DNA from: G963663315 sp965208975
GTDB lineage: Bacteria; Pseudomonadota; Gammaproteobacteria; Arenicellales; Poriferihabitantaceae
Assembly (NCBI GenBank): GCA_965208975.1
Contig: CBDBQH010000003.1
Span: forward strand, 62,001-126,000
Reading direction: 5' to 3'
DNA length: 64,000 nt
The notes beneath the pieces are model-generated. The model saw only the letters and a program-made list of their open reading frames with translations, was not told the origin of the DNA and did no database searches. Position numbers and translations under genes: made by a program. Positions 18,550-28,500 of this stretch are shown here, one piece after another (positions within the stretch are counted from its first letter, which is position 1; every line of letters begins with the position of its first letter).

Positions 18550-19909
18550 CCTTTTTCACAGCTATACGCTTCGTCTGGCGTTACTTTACGCCTTCATTTT
18601 CAGCGTCTCGACCCTTTTTCTATTTTACTTTTTCTATATATTCACGGTCTCGTATATGACCGAGCAGATGGATAATACGATCCAGGCTGAAATTCAGGGT
18701 CTGGCCGAACGCTATGATCAGGAAGGCCTGCAAGGATTGACCGAGTTGATCGCCGAACGAATCAATCGTCAACAGGCCACAGGAAACTCGATTTATTTGT
18801 TAGCCACATTTACTCTGCAACCCCTGGTGGGAAATCTGGACAGATGGCCGAAAAATGCCTCCATTAATAATGACTGGATTGAGTTCGGGCTTGAAATCAA
18901 TAAACAAACCAATGAAACACACCTCGCCCGGGCAAAGATATTCCGGCTCCCCGGCCAATACGGTCTACTCGTAGGGCGCGATATTCATCAGCTGATCGAG
19001 GCGAAACAGCGCATTGTGCAAGCGCTGGCCTGGGGATTGGTGATCATGGTTCTGCTGGCCCTGGTCGGCGGTCTGCTGCTCAGCCGAAGAGCCGTCCGTA
19101 AAATCGAGCGAATCAACCAGACGGCGCGGGCCATCATGTCCGGGGATTTATCCAGACGTGTACCCGACACCGGTCGCAACGACGATTTCGATCAGCTGGC
19201 CGCGAACCTTAACCAGATGTTTGATCGAATCCAGATGCTGATGGAGGATATAAAAAGAGTATCAGACAACATTGCCCACGATTTGAGAACTCCTCTGACC
19301 CGCCTGCGTCAACATCTGGAAGAAGTCGGATTGAGAGAAGACCTCCCACCAAAAGCGGCTGCCAGGCTGGAGCAATCCATCAAAGAGGCGGATTCCCTGT
19401 TGACCACCTTCAATGCCTTACTGCGTATTGCCAGAATTGAATCCAGACAGGTCAAGGCTGGCTTCAGGCCAGTTGATTTTCATACGCTGTTGGCAGACAT
19501 CGTCGAATTCTATGAACCACTCAGTGACGAGAAACAGCAGAATCTTGAAACCCGGCTGGATACCGGCATCTTGTCCGTTGGCGACCGCGACCTGCTGTTT
19601 CAGGCGATTGCCAATGTCATCGAGAACTCCATCAAGTACACTCCCGACCATGGCGCCATCTCAGTAACCCTGGCAGGACAGGACAACCGGCTAAGCATCA
19701 CTATCGCGGACAACGGCCCCGGGATCCCGGAGTCCGAAAGGGGAAATGTCTTTCGTCGCTTCTATCGTCTGGATCAAAGCCGGGGCAGCAGTGGCAATGG
19801 ACTGGGGTTGAGCATGGTTCAGGCGGTAATCAGTATGCACGGTGGAACCATCGAACTCGAAGATAACCTCCCCGGACTACGCGCCATAATCAGTCTGCCG
19901 GTCGTGTAG
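18533..19909 (+). CDS. Membrane sensor histidine kinase
   Basis: About 458 residues from GTG 18533 (an alternative GTG at 18512 adds seven). Two membrane segments (roughly 15-40 and 160-185) flank a periplasmic sensor of about 120 residues. HAMP follows (RRAVRKIERINQTARAI), then the H-box with H249 in NIAHDLRTPLTRL and an ATPase domain with N box VIENSIKY, G1 ADNGPGIP and G2 GNGLGL. The start lies inside the response-regulator gene. The sensor domain is not recognised, so the stimulus is unknown. Confidence 0.9.
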   Translation: MQKRHNLFHSYTLRLALLYAFIFSVSTLFLFYFFYIFTVSYMTEQMDNTIQAEIQGLAERYDQEGLQGLTELIAERINRQQATGNSIYLLATFTLQPLVGNLDRWPKNASINNDWIEFGLEINKQTNETHLARAKIFRLPGQYGLLVGRDIHQLIEAKQRIVQALAWGLVIMVLLALVGGLLLSRRAVRKIERINQTARAIMSGDLSRRVPDTGRNDDFDQLAANLNQMFDRIQMLMEDIKRVSDNIAHDLRTPLTRLRQHLEEVGLREDLPPKAAARLEQSIKEADSLLTTFNALLRIARIESRQVKAGFRPVDFHTLLADIVEFYEPLSDEKQQNLETRLDTGILSVGDRDLLFQAIANVIENSIKYTPDHGAISVTLAGQDNRLSITIADNGPGIPESERGNVFRRFYRLDQSRGSSGNGLGLSMVQAVISMHGGTIELEDNLPGLRAIISLPVV

Positions 19910-19923
19910 GGACAGGTCCACAA

Positions 19924-20039
19924 CCCATCATCCTGGAACGAATCGCACTTCGTAGGGGCGGGTCACTGTGCCCGCCCGCAGCCCATCATCCTGGAACGAA
20001 TCACATTTCGCAGGGGCCGGTCACTGTGCCCGCCCGCGA
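19924..20039. repeat. two tandem 58-bp units, each with a GC-rich hairpin
   Basis: Unit 1 (19924-19981) and unit 2 (19982-20039) both start cccatcatcctggaacgaatc and end in the GTAGGGGCGGGT...CCCGCCC hairpin, with a few substitutions in unit 2 (caggggccggt replaces taggggcgggt). It fills the gap between the histidine kinase and the convergent RodZ-like gene and may serve as a two-way transcript-end structure. Confidence 0.75.
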
Positions 20040-20050
20040 GTCATTCAGGG

Positions 20051-20587
20051 TTACTTTTCCGTTGTTTCCCGCGTCAAGAGGAATTGGGAAACAAACTTCT
20101 CCAACTCCTGCTCCAACTCCAGCGAAAGCCAGTGATTCAACCCCAACAGCGCCACAACCATCAACGCCAACGCGACAACAAAGACCAGAAATTTGAACAA
20201 AAAGCCTCGTTTTTTATTCGCTCCCCAGGGTTTCCTCCTGAATCTGATACTGAATCCGGAAGGGGCGCTCGCCAATGGAATGTCCATCATCTGAACCGAA
20301 TTCTCGCCGAGCATGGCAATCAGCTCATCCGGATTCAGCCTGAGCAGATTGGCATAGGCTCGAATATAACCCCTGACAAAAGTAGAGCCAGGCAGATTGT
20401 CATAATCATCCGCCTCAACCGCCTCAATGATATTGACACCCAGATTCAAATGTCCCGCCACTTCCTGTACGGACAGACCGTTCTCCTTTCGCGCAGCGGC
20501 CAGCTTTTGACCAGCCGTTTCAACAGACGCGAATGTTTCGGGATTCTGCTGTGTATCCTTGTGCCGTATGTCCTCGCGGTCTGTCAT
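20051..20587 (-). CDS. RodZ-like helix-turn-helix single-pass membrane protein, short form
   Basis: 178 residues. The N-terminal Xre-type HTH (about 25-90) reads LAAARKENGLSVQEVAGHLNL then STFVRGYIRAYA, the RodZ/HTH_25 signature. After a basic stretch (RFRRKPWGANKKRG) there is one membrane segment (129-150) and a short tail of about 28 residues. RodZ normally continues with a periplasmic DUF4115 domain, which is missing here, so this is a short form or a truncated copy. It lies 115 bp downstream of pnp; that gap holds three 11-bp tandem units. Confidence 0.75.
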   Translation of the reverse strand: MTDREDIRHKDTQQNPETFASVETAGQKLAAARKENGLSVQEVAGHLNLGVNIIEAVEADDYDNLPGSTFVRGYIRAYANLLRLNPDELIAMLGENSVQMMDIPLASAPSGFSIRFRRKPWGANKKRGFLFKFLVFVVALALMVVALLGLNHWLSLELEQELEKFVSQFLLTRETTEK

Positions 20588-20668
20588 GGAGTCAAGGGGG
20601 AATTATGCGCCACACAAGATTACCACAGGCCGGACAAATCTCAAAAACCTGTGGTGGTATCCAGATGT

Positions 20669-20701
20669 CTGTATTCTGGCTGTATTCTGGCTGTATTCTG
20701 A
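20669..20701. repeat. three tandem 11-bp units (ctgtattctgg)
   Basis: The unit ctgtattctgg occurs three times back to back, ending at the pnp stop codon. It lies in the gap between pnp and the RodZ-like gene, both on the minus strand. Confidence 0.65.
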
Positions 20702-20702
20702 C

Positions 20703-22793
20703 TTAACTTCCTTCGACCGCCTTCATGCTGAGTCGTACACGCCCCTGTTTATCCACCTCAAGGACCTTCACCTTTACCCGGTCACCCTCCTTGAGCGCGT
20801 CACTGACCTGGTTCACCCGCTCGTTTGAAATCTGTGAGATATGAACCAGACCATCCCGCCCCGGCAGGATATTAACGAAGGCGCCGAAATCCATCAATCG
20901 GACGACCTTGCCGTCATACACGGTATTGACCTCGACATCGGCGGTAATTTGCTCGATTCTACGGATCGCTTCCTTTGCCGCAGCATTATCGGTAGAAGAA
21001 ATCTTTACCGTACCGTCATCGTCAATGTCAATGTTGACGCCGGTCTCTTCCGACAACGCCCGGATGACCGCCCCACCCTTGCCAATGACATCCCGAATTT
21101 TCCCCGGATTGATATTGATCGTAACGATTCGCGGCGCGAACTCCGACATTTCCTGGCGTGGCGCCGCAATCGCCTTGTTCATTTCTCCGAGTATATGGAG
21201 GCGCCCTTCTTTCGCCTGATCAAGCGCTTTTCGCATGATTTCTTCGGTGATGCCATCGATCTTGATGTCCATTTGCAGGGCGGTAATGCCTTCAGCAGTC
21301 CCGGCCACCTTGAAATCCATGTCGCCAAGATGGTCTTCGTCACCCAGAATATCGGTCAGCACCGCAAAATGTTCTTCTTCCTTGATCAAACCCATGGCCA
21401 CACCAGCCACCGGCTGCTTGATACAGACCCCGGCATCCATCAGCGCCAGACTGGTCCCGCAAACGCTCGCCATTGAACTCGAACCATTGGATTCGGTTAT
21501 TTCCGAAACCACTCGCATGGTATAGGGAAATTCCTCCCGGGTCGGCAGTACGGCCATGATGCCGCGTTTTGCCAGACGGCCATGACCGATTTCACGTCGC
21601 TTAGGGCTACCCACCCGCCCGGTCTCACCGACACAAAATGGCGGGAAATTATAGTGCAGCATGAAACCATCGCGATAATCACCTTCCAGGGCGTCAATGA
21701 TCTGGGAATCCCGTTCGGTTCCCAGTGTGGCTACAACGATTGCCTGGGTTTCGCCGCGAGTGAACAAGGCCGAACCATGGGTTCTCGGCAAGACGCCGGT
21801 TTCGATATGGATGGGGCGGACTGTGCGGGTGTCACGGCCATCAATCCTGGGCTTGCCCGCTATGATGCTACTGCGGACATGACTCTTCTCCAGAGACTGG
21901 ATTTCCGCAATCACCTCAGCGCTGACATCGTCTCCCCCGCCTTCCTGGAGAATCTCGGCGACTACACTGTTCCTGATTTCCGCAACAGCTTCCAACCGCT
22001 TGATCTTGTCGGTAATCCGGTAGGCTTCGGCAATACGGTTTCCGACCAGCCCGGTCACCCGGTCGGTCAGTGATTGAGCTCTCCCGGCAGGGGCGGACCA
22101 GTCCCACTTCGGCTTGCCGGCCTCTTGACCGAGTTCCCGAACCGCCTGAATCATGGTCTGGCTTTGCTGATGACCGAACATGACCGCGCCCAGCATTTGT
22201 TCTTCGGTCAGAATGCTGGCCTGCGACTCAACCATCAGCACCGCGGATTCAGTGCCGGCGACCACCAGGTCCAGCGATGACTGATCGGACAATACCGAAA
22301 GGTCGGGGTTCAACACATATTCGCCGTCGACATAACCCACACGGGCTGCGCCCATCGGGCCATTGAATGGTATCCCGGAAATCTCAATCGCCGCCGACGT
22401 TCCGATCATCGCGACAATATCAGCGCTGATTTGCGGGTCAATTGACATGACCGTCACCACCACCTGTACTTCATTCATGAAGCCTTTGGCAAACAGCGGC
22501 CTGATCGGGCGGTCAATCAACCGGCAGGTCAGAATCGCACTCTCCGAGGGTCGCCCTTCGCGCTTGAAAAACCCCCCGGGGATCTTGCCTGCGGCATAGG
22601 TCCTTTCCTCATAATCCACGGTCAGCGGGAAAAAATCGTGTCCGCGATAGTCCCGGCGCGCAACCACAGTAACCAGTACCATGGTATCGCCCATACTCGC
22701 CAATACCGCGCCATCCGCCTGTCTGGCAACGACACCGGTTTCAAGACGCGCCTCATGCTGACCATACTGAAAGGTCTTTACAATTTTATTCAA
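20703..22793 (-). CDS. pnp: Polyribonucleotide nucleotidyltransferase (PNPase)
   Basis: 3'-to-5' phosphorolytic exoribonuclease and degradosome partner, 696 residues, usual length. Two RNase PH domains are followed by a KH domain (GXXG loop in VIGKGGAVIRAL) and an S1 domain (VYDGKVVRLMDFGAFVNILPGRDGLVHISQI). The order rpsO-pnp is the standard proteobacterial arrangement, with a 27-bp gap. No clear RNase III-type leader hairpin is obvious in that gap. Confidence 0.97.
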   Translation of the reverse strand: MNKIVKTFQYGQHEARLETGVVARQADGAVLASMGDTMVLVTVVARRDYRGHDFFPLTVDYEERTYAAGKIPGGFFKREGRPSESAILTCRLIDRPIRPLFAKGFMNEVQVVVTVMSIDPQISADIVAMIGTSAAIEISGIPFNGPMGAARVGYVDGEYVLNPDLSVLSDQSSLDLVVAGTESAVLMVESQASILTEEQMLGAVMFGHQQSQTMIQAVRELGQEAGKPKWDWSAPAGRAQSLTDRVTGLVGNRIAEAYRITDKIKRLEAVAEIRNSVVAEILQEGGGDDVSAEVIAEIQSLEKSHVRSSIIAGKPRIDGRDTRTVRPIHIETGVLPRTHGSALFTRGETQAIVVATLGTERDSQIIDALEGDYRDGFMLHYNFPPFCVGETGRVGSPKRREIGHGRLAKRGIMAVLPTREEFPYTMRVVSEITESNGSSSMASVCGTSLALMDAGVCIKQPVAGVAMGLIKEEEHFAVLTDILGDEDHLGDMDFKVAGTAEGITALQMDIKIDGITEEIMRKALDQAKEGRLHILGEMNKAIAAPRQEMSEFAPRIVTININPGKIRDVIGKGGAVIRALSEETGVNIDIDDDGTVKISSTDNAAAKEAIRRIEQITADVEVNTVYDGKVVRLMDFGAFVNILPGRDGLVHISQISNERVNQVSDALKEGDRVKVKVLEVDKQGRVRLSMKAVEGS

Positions 22794-22820
22794 TTTATTG
22801 TCTCCTGTAGAGTTTGGCCG

Positions 22821-23090
22821 CTATTTACGCAGACCTAACTTGCTGATCAACGCTCGATAGCGCTCGATATCAGTTTTTCTTAAATAGCTCAGCAGTTTCC
22901 GCCGGTGATTGACCAGCCGCAGCAAACCCTGCCGGGAATGATGATCATGTATATGAGTCTTGAAATGATTGGACAGATCCAGGATGCGCGCCGTCATCAG
23001 CGCAATTTGAACTTCAGGAGAACCCGTATCCCCCTCGGAACGCTGATGCTCCTTGACAACAGCGGCCTTCTCTTCGGCTCCCAGGGCCAT
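22821..23090 (-). CDS. rpsO: 30S ribosomal protein S15
   Basis: 89 residues, exact family length. It binds 16S rRNA at the central domain. Motifs DTGSPEVQIALMT and HSRQGLLRLVNHRRKLLSYL are characteristic. First gene of the rpsO-pnp operon. Confidence 0.97.
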   Translation of the reverse strand: MALGAEEKAAVVKEHQRSEGDTGSPEVQIALMTARILDLSNHFKTHIHDHHSRQGLLRLVNHRRKLLSYLRKTDIERYRALISKLGLRK

Positions 23091-23282
23091 AACTTATTCC
23101 TCTTTAACAGATTATTACCTGTGTCAAAGTAAATACCGGTCAGTAATCGGGAGAATCACCCGACCCAACCGGCAAACCTTGAAACACCGTATCCCCGAAT
23201 ATCGGGGCCTGTATTCTAAAGGGCGCTCCCCGAATCCACAAGCCGATATTCGCGTGATCCATCATATTTTATGAGAAATCAG

Positions 23283-23288
23283 TATAAT
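23283..23288 (+). promoter_or_regulatory. possible sigma-70 -10 box for asd
   Basis: A perfect TATAAT lies 58 bp before the asd start in an AT-rich stretch. No good -35 is seen at the right spacing, so the call is tentative. The 256-bp gap between rpsO and asd otherwise holds a small hairpin (ccccgaatatcgggg) and a tandem repeat; no lysine riboswitch is recognisable. Confidence 0.35.
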
Positions 23289-23295
23289 TCGATGT

Positions 23296-23325
23296 CCGTT
23301 TCCCGAATAACCGTTTCCCGAATAA
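23296..23325. repeat. two tandem 15-bp units upstream of asd
   Basis: ccgtttcccgaataa occurs twice in direct succession between the candidate -10 box and the asd ribosome binding region, so it would lie in the 5' leader. Confidence 0.7.
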
Positions 23326-23346
23326 CTTAAGGTTAGAGAATTTATA

Positions 23347-24471
23347 ATGCAGCTACATCGTGTTGGCTTCGTCGGCTGGCGAGGCATGGTAGGTTCCGTG
23401 CTCCTTGAAAGGATGCGCGAGGAACAGGATTTTGACTGGATAGACGAACCCGTCTTCTATACCACTTCACAGAGCGGACAACCGGGTCCGGATATTGGCC
23501 GCGAAGTAAAACCACTGATGGATGCCCGCGACCTCAAATCCCTGCGGCAACTTGACGCCATTGTCACCTGCCAGGGCGGTAGCTACACCTCAGACGTACA
23601 CCGGACACTCCGCCAGCAGGGCTGGAGTGGCTACTGGATTGATGCGGCGTCCACCCTGCGCATGGCAGAACGCTCCACAATCATTCTCGACCCGGTCAAT
23701 CTGCCTGTGATCGAACAGGGATTAGCGAACGGACAGCGGGATTTTATCGGTGGCAACTGTACGGTCAGCCTGATGATGATGGCGCTGGACGGATTGTTCA
23801 GCGCGGACCTGATCCAATGGATGACCGTAATGACCTACCAGGCGATTTCCGGCGGCGGCGCCCGACAAATGCGCGAACTGGTGGAGCAAATGGGCATGGT
23901 CAGTCTCAACGCCGGTGAATTGCTGGATAACCCTGGCTGCTCGATTCTCGATATCGACAGAAACGTAATCGAAACCATGCGTTGTAGCGCATTTCCAAAA
24001 GATGAAATCGGATATCCTCTGGCTGGCAATCTACTGCCCTGGATTGATCAGGATACCGGCTCTGGAACCAGCCGGGAAGAATGGAAGGGTTTGGTGGAAA
24101 CCAGCAAGATACTGGGACGGCGGGATGATTCATTGATTCCGATTGAAAGCATCTGCATTCGAATCGGGACGATGCGCTGTCACAGCCAGGCGTTTACCAT
24201 CAAACTGAAAGACGATCTGCCATTAGATGAAATACAGGATATCCTGTCTGGCGCGAATGATTGGGTGAGCGTTATCGCCAATGAGCGCGAGACCTCATTA
24301 AACCGACTGTGCCCTGCGGCCATCTCGGGGACACTGGATATCCCGATTGGCCGACTCAGGAAACTGAACATCGAAAAAGGCCTGATTTCCGCTTTTACAG
24401 TCGGCGATCAACTGCTGTGGGGAGCGGCTGAACCGCTGCGCCGGATGTTGGGGATATTGCGTCAACACTGA
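23347..24471 (+). CDS. asd: Aspartate-semialdehyde dehydrogenase
   Basis: Reduces aspartyl phosphate to aspartate semialdehyde with NADPH, feeding lysine/diaminopimelate, methionine and threonine synthesis. 374 residues, matching the enterobacterial-type enzyme. The NADP-binding GWRGMVGS motif is at 10-17, the catalytic cysteine is C138 in GGNCTVSLMM, and the substrate/base region contains RIGTMRCHSQAF. It sits 45 bp before an unrelated efflux adaptor gene. Confidence 0.95.
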   Translation: MQLHRVGFVGWRGMVGSVLLERMREEQDFDWIDEPVFYTTSQSGQPGPDIGREVKPLMDARDLKSLRQLDAIVTCQGGSYTSDVHRTLRQQGWSGYWIDAASTLRMAERSTIILDPVNLPVIEQGLANGQRDFIGGNCTVSLMMMALDGLFSADLIQWMTVMTYQAISGGGARQMRELVEQMGMVSLNAGELLDNPGCSILDIDRNVIETMRCSAFPKDEIGYPLAGNLLPWIDQDTGSGTSREEWKGLVETSKILGRRDDSLIPIESICIRIGTMRCHSQAFTIKLKDDLPLDEIQDILSGANDWVSVIANERETSLNRLCPAAISGTLDIPIGRLRKLNIEKGLISAFTVGDQLLWGAAEPLRRMLGILRQH

Positions 24472-24516
24472 TATGCGGCTGCCGCCGGCAAAACTCCGAC
24501 TCACAGGGAAATAGCC

Positions 24517-25560
24517 ATGCTCACAAGAATCACCCACTGGTTCGGCAAGATCTTGCTATTACTTGTCAGCCTGCTCCACACGCCGGTATATGCAACGGAT
24601 TCCGACACCGGAATCCGGGTTCAGGCACAACCTCTGGCTCAGCTTGCAATCAAAATCATCCATTCGGCTCCCGCTCAGGTCCTGAGTCTGCGCCAATCCA
24701 CCGTTGCCTCCCAACTGACGACAACCATCAACGAACTCCCTGTGAAAGTGGGCAACAGGGTCACAGAAGGCCAGCTGGTTGCCCGGCTTGACTGTATTGA
24801 CAATCAACTGACTCTCGAACAGGCGAAGGCGGAACTGGACGCATTGACCGCGACCCGGGACCTCGCCAGCAAACAACTCTCACGGCTCAATCAGTTGAGA
24901 AAATCCAATAACGCATCCGAGGAAACCATCAATCAAAAGCAATCTGAACTAAACTCGATAACAGCCCACATTAAATCCGGAAAAATCGGCATCCATATCG
25001 CCCGCAGACAGGTTGGGAAATGCGACATCACCGCCCCCTTCTCCGGCATTATTACCGAAACACACAGCGAAACAGGCAGCTTCGTGACAAAGGGAAGCAA
25101 AATCATCTCATTGACCGATACCGAAAGCATTGAGCTGGAAACGCATCTCAGCCATACCGAACTAAAACAGGTGATGGCCTCCCCGGCGCTCCTGTTCGAG
25201 CACGAAAACGAAATTTATCCAGTCATCGTCCGCTCCGCCCTGACCGTAGTGGATTCAGCGTCACAAAGCCGAACCGTCCGACTCATCTTTACTGAAGCCA
25301 GGCCACTTACCGGCTCCATCGGACGATTACGGTGGTCACTGCCCGATAATATCCTGCCCACCTCACTGACTGTCGAACGCAATGGTCAAAAAGGCCTGTT
25401 CATTGTAGATGACTCCAACAACCACAAAACAGCGCGCTTCATCCCGGTCGCGGCAGAAAATCCGGGGCAACCCATCGTGGTTGACCTGCCAAAAACCACT
25501 CGGATAGTGACCGACGGGCGCTTTGCGTTGACCGATGGAGCCATCATCATCGTCGATTGA
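24517..25560 (+). CDS. RND efflux periplasmic adaptor (membrane fusion) protein
   Basis: 347 residues with a signal peptide ending near PVYA-TD (residue 27). It has a HlyD/AcrA plan: first half-lipoyl segment, coiled-coil hairpin (about 100-155, rich in Q/E/L/K), second half-lipoyl segment with CDITAPFSGIITE, and a beta-barrel. It partners the inner-membrane pump encoded 18 bp downstream. No outer-membrane channel gene is adjacent, so a TolC-type partner elsewhere is assumed. Substrate unknown. Confidence 0.88.
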   Translation: MLTRITHWFGKILLLLVSLLHTPVYATDSDTGIRVQAQPLAQLAIKIIHSAPAQVLSLRQSTVASQLTTTINELPVKVGNRVTEGQLVARLDCIDNQLTLEQAKAELDALTATRDLASKQLSRLNQLRKSNNASEETINQKQSELNSITAHIKSGKIGIHIARRQVGKCDITAPFSGIITETHSETGSFVTKGSKIISLTDTESIELETHLSHTELKQVMASPALLFEHENEIYPVIVRSALTVVDSASQSRTVRLIFTEARPLTGSIGRLRWSLPDNILPTSLTVERNGQKGLFIVDDSNNHKTARFIPVAAENPGQPIVVDLPKTTRIVTDGRFALTDGAIIIVD

Positions 25561-25578
25561 CGAGCCCCTCTATCCGTC

Positions 25579-28500
25579 ATGTTCCAGCGTATTCTTCAAA
25601 ACCATGTTCTGGCAAACCTGCTGTTCGTCCTGGTTCTGTCTCTTGGAACCAGCTCCTATCTGCTCATGCCAAGAGCCCAGGACCCGTCCATCAACTTTAA
25701 CTGGATCAACATCAACACAGTGTGGCGGGGAGCCTCCACTCCGGATGTTGAAAAGCGGGTAACCAATGTTATAGAAGACGCGGTACGCAAGGTTTCCGAC
25801 ATCAAGTTCGTCTCCAGCGCCAGCAGGGAAGGCGTGTCCAGGCTGCTGATCCGGTTTGATGAGATTACCAACAGAACGTTTGAACGCAGAGTCACCGATC
25901 TGAGACGCGAGATTGAGACCATCAAGGACGAGTTACCCGAAACCGCATTCGACCCCTTTATAGTAGAAATCACCACCGACAACTCCCTGCCCACGGCGAC
26001 TGTCGTGGTCAGTTCGGTGGTTGATGATGAGAATCTGAGGCGACAGTCCGCCTTGATCCAACAGGACCTCGAACAACTGAAAGGCGTAAGCAGTGTCTTG
26101 CAAAACGGTTTGTCCAACCCGGAGATACATATTGTATTCGACCCGGAATTACTCGAACAATTTGCTCTGGCGCCTTCTGATCTTGCGGACACCATCCGGC
26201 TTTATTTCAGGAATATCTCCGTCGGCGCTCTGGATGTAGCGCAAAGCAACTGGGCAATCCGCATTTCCGGCAGCCGCTACGACCTGGATTACCTGAACAA
26301 TTTACCGATTATCACCTCACGGGGAGAAATTTTACTGAAAGAAGTCGCCAGAGTCATACAAGCCAAGGAACCCGCCAGCGAACTGGTCAGATTCAACCGC
26401 CAACCCTCCGTGTTGTTCACCATTACCAAGCAGGAAAAACAAAACATACTGCAACTGGTTGAACAGGTTTCAGACTACATTAACAACAATCAATCCCGGT
26501 TCAAAAACACCGGAGTCACCGTCACACTGGTGGATGACCAAACCCAGGTCACCCGCGATGCGCTCCACACCATGCAAATCAACGCAATTCTGGGATTGAT
26601 CATGGTATTGTTCACCACCTGGGTTTTTCTGGGCGGACGGATAGCGCTCCTCACCTGTATCGCCATCCCGTTCATACTGGCGGGCGTATTCTGGTTTCTG
26701 GGTAATGTCGGACAAACACTGAATGTCGCCGTACTGCTGGGTATCGTAATCAGTCTTGGCATGCTGGTTGATGACGCCGTGGTCGTGGTCGAAGCGATTT
26801 ATTACCGCCTGCAGCGAGGGATTGATACACTGCAAGCCACTATTTATGGCCTGCGGGAAGTCATCAGCCCGGTAACCGCCGCAGTCCTGACTACGATCGC
26901 CGCCTTTTTGCCACTGATGCTGTTGCCCGGGATATTGGGCAAGTTCATGTTCGTCATACCGATGGTCGTGACCACCGCCCTGGTTATCAGTCTGGTTGAA
27001 GCTTACTGGATTCTGCCCGCGCATATCATTGCGGCAAAAGTAAATTTCAGGCGGAGCTCGCGAACTCACAGGATCAGAGAGAAGTTCCACCACCTCATCA
27101 GATATATTTATATCCGGCTCCTGATTCGGGTTTTCAGACACCCGCTCCTCGCCTTGCTCACCCTGCTCACCCTGTTCTCCGGAGCCTTGGGCGCCGTTTA
27201 TTACGAGAAAATAAAAGTTGATTTCTTCGCCAGCGACCCGCTCCGGCTGTTTTATGTCAACATTGAAATGCCGGAAGGGACCGGACTACACGCCACCATG
27301 GCCAAGGTTCTACAGGTTGAACAGGTTGTGAATGAGGAAATTGCGCCCGGCGAAACCCGTTCAGTGGTGAGCTATGCCGGGCAGGTATTCGCCGAGACCG
27401 CGGTCCTTTTCAGCGAGCAATATGGGCAGATTCTGGTCTCCCTGAAACCAAAAGATAAAACCAACCGCTCTGTGGACGAGCTGATTCAATCCCTGCAAGA
27501 GAAGCTGGGCGAGATTCCCGGTATAGAAGAACTTTCTTTCTTGCGTCTGGCTGGCGGCCCCCCGGTCACCAAGGCAATCAGTGTCAAGGTGCGGGGAGAC
27601 GACCTGGATGAACTCGCCAACGCCACCGCAGAAATCAGGCAATTCATGGAGAAACAGGCAGTTTTTAATGACATCACGGATAGCAACCTTCCCGGTCAAA
27701 AGACCCTGAACCTGCAAATCAACAGCGCCGCAGTACAACGCACCGGAATTGATCCGGGCGCCATTGGACAAACACTCCGGCTCCTGGTTGACGGTGAGAT
27801 CGTCACCAACTTCCGCCATCTGGGAGAAAAAATCGACATCCGCCTGAGAGCGGAAAACAATTTGAGCCAGATCAGTGAAATTCTCGGATTTCGGCTACCA
27901 ACAAGGGACGGCAGCCTGATTCCTCTCAATCAACTGGTTGATGTCCAGTATTCCAATAGCCCGGATACCATTCGCCACTTCAACTATCGCCGCAATATCA
28001 CCATTGAAGCGGATATTGACAAGGAAATAACAGACGAAATCAAAGCCAATCTTATGATACGGGAATTCTGGCAATCCATTCGCCATCAATACCCCAATAT
28101 CAACCTTGATTTCAGTGGCATAATCGACGATATTCAGGAAAGCCTGAACGCCATCCAATCATCTTTCCTGCTGGGGCTGGGCTTGATTTATCTGATACTC
28201 GGCACCCAGTTTCGCAGTTATTTTCAGCCTTTTCTGATTATTATGACAATACCCATGGCCGCAACCGGAGTTGTACTTGGATTGCTGGCCAGCCGCTATC
28301 CGTTGAGCCTGTTCAGCATTTACGGGATCGTCGCTCTGGCGGGTATTTCGGTAAACGCGGCGATCGTCCTCATATCGACCGCCAATGCCAGGGTGAAATC
28401 AGGTATGAGTACCACCAACGCGATCATCTACGCCTCCCGCCGTCGGGTCATCCCGATTATAATTACCTCGCTGACCACCATCGCCGGCCTGTTTTCGCTG

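Noticed and set aside
19924..20039. CRISPR-like repeated units
   Set aside because: Only two adjacent units with no spacers and no cas genes anywhere in the window; they are hairpin repeats.
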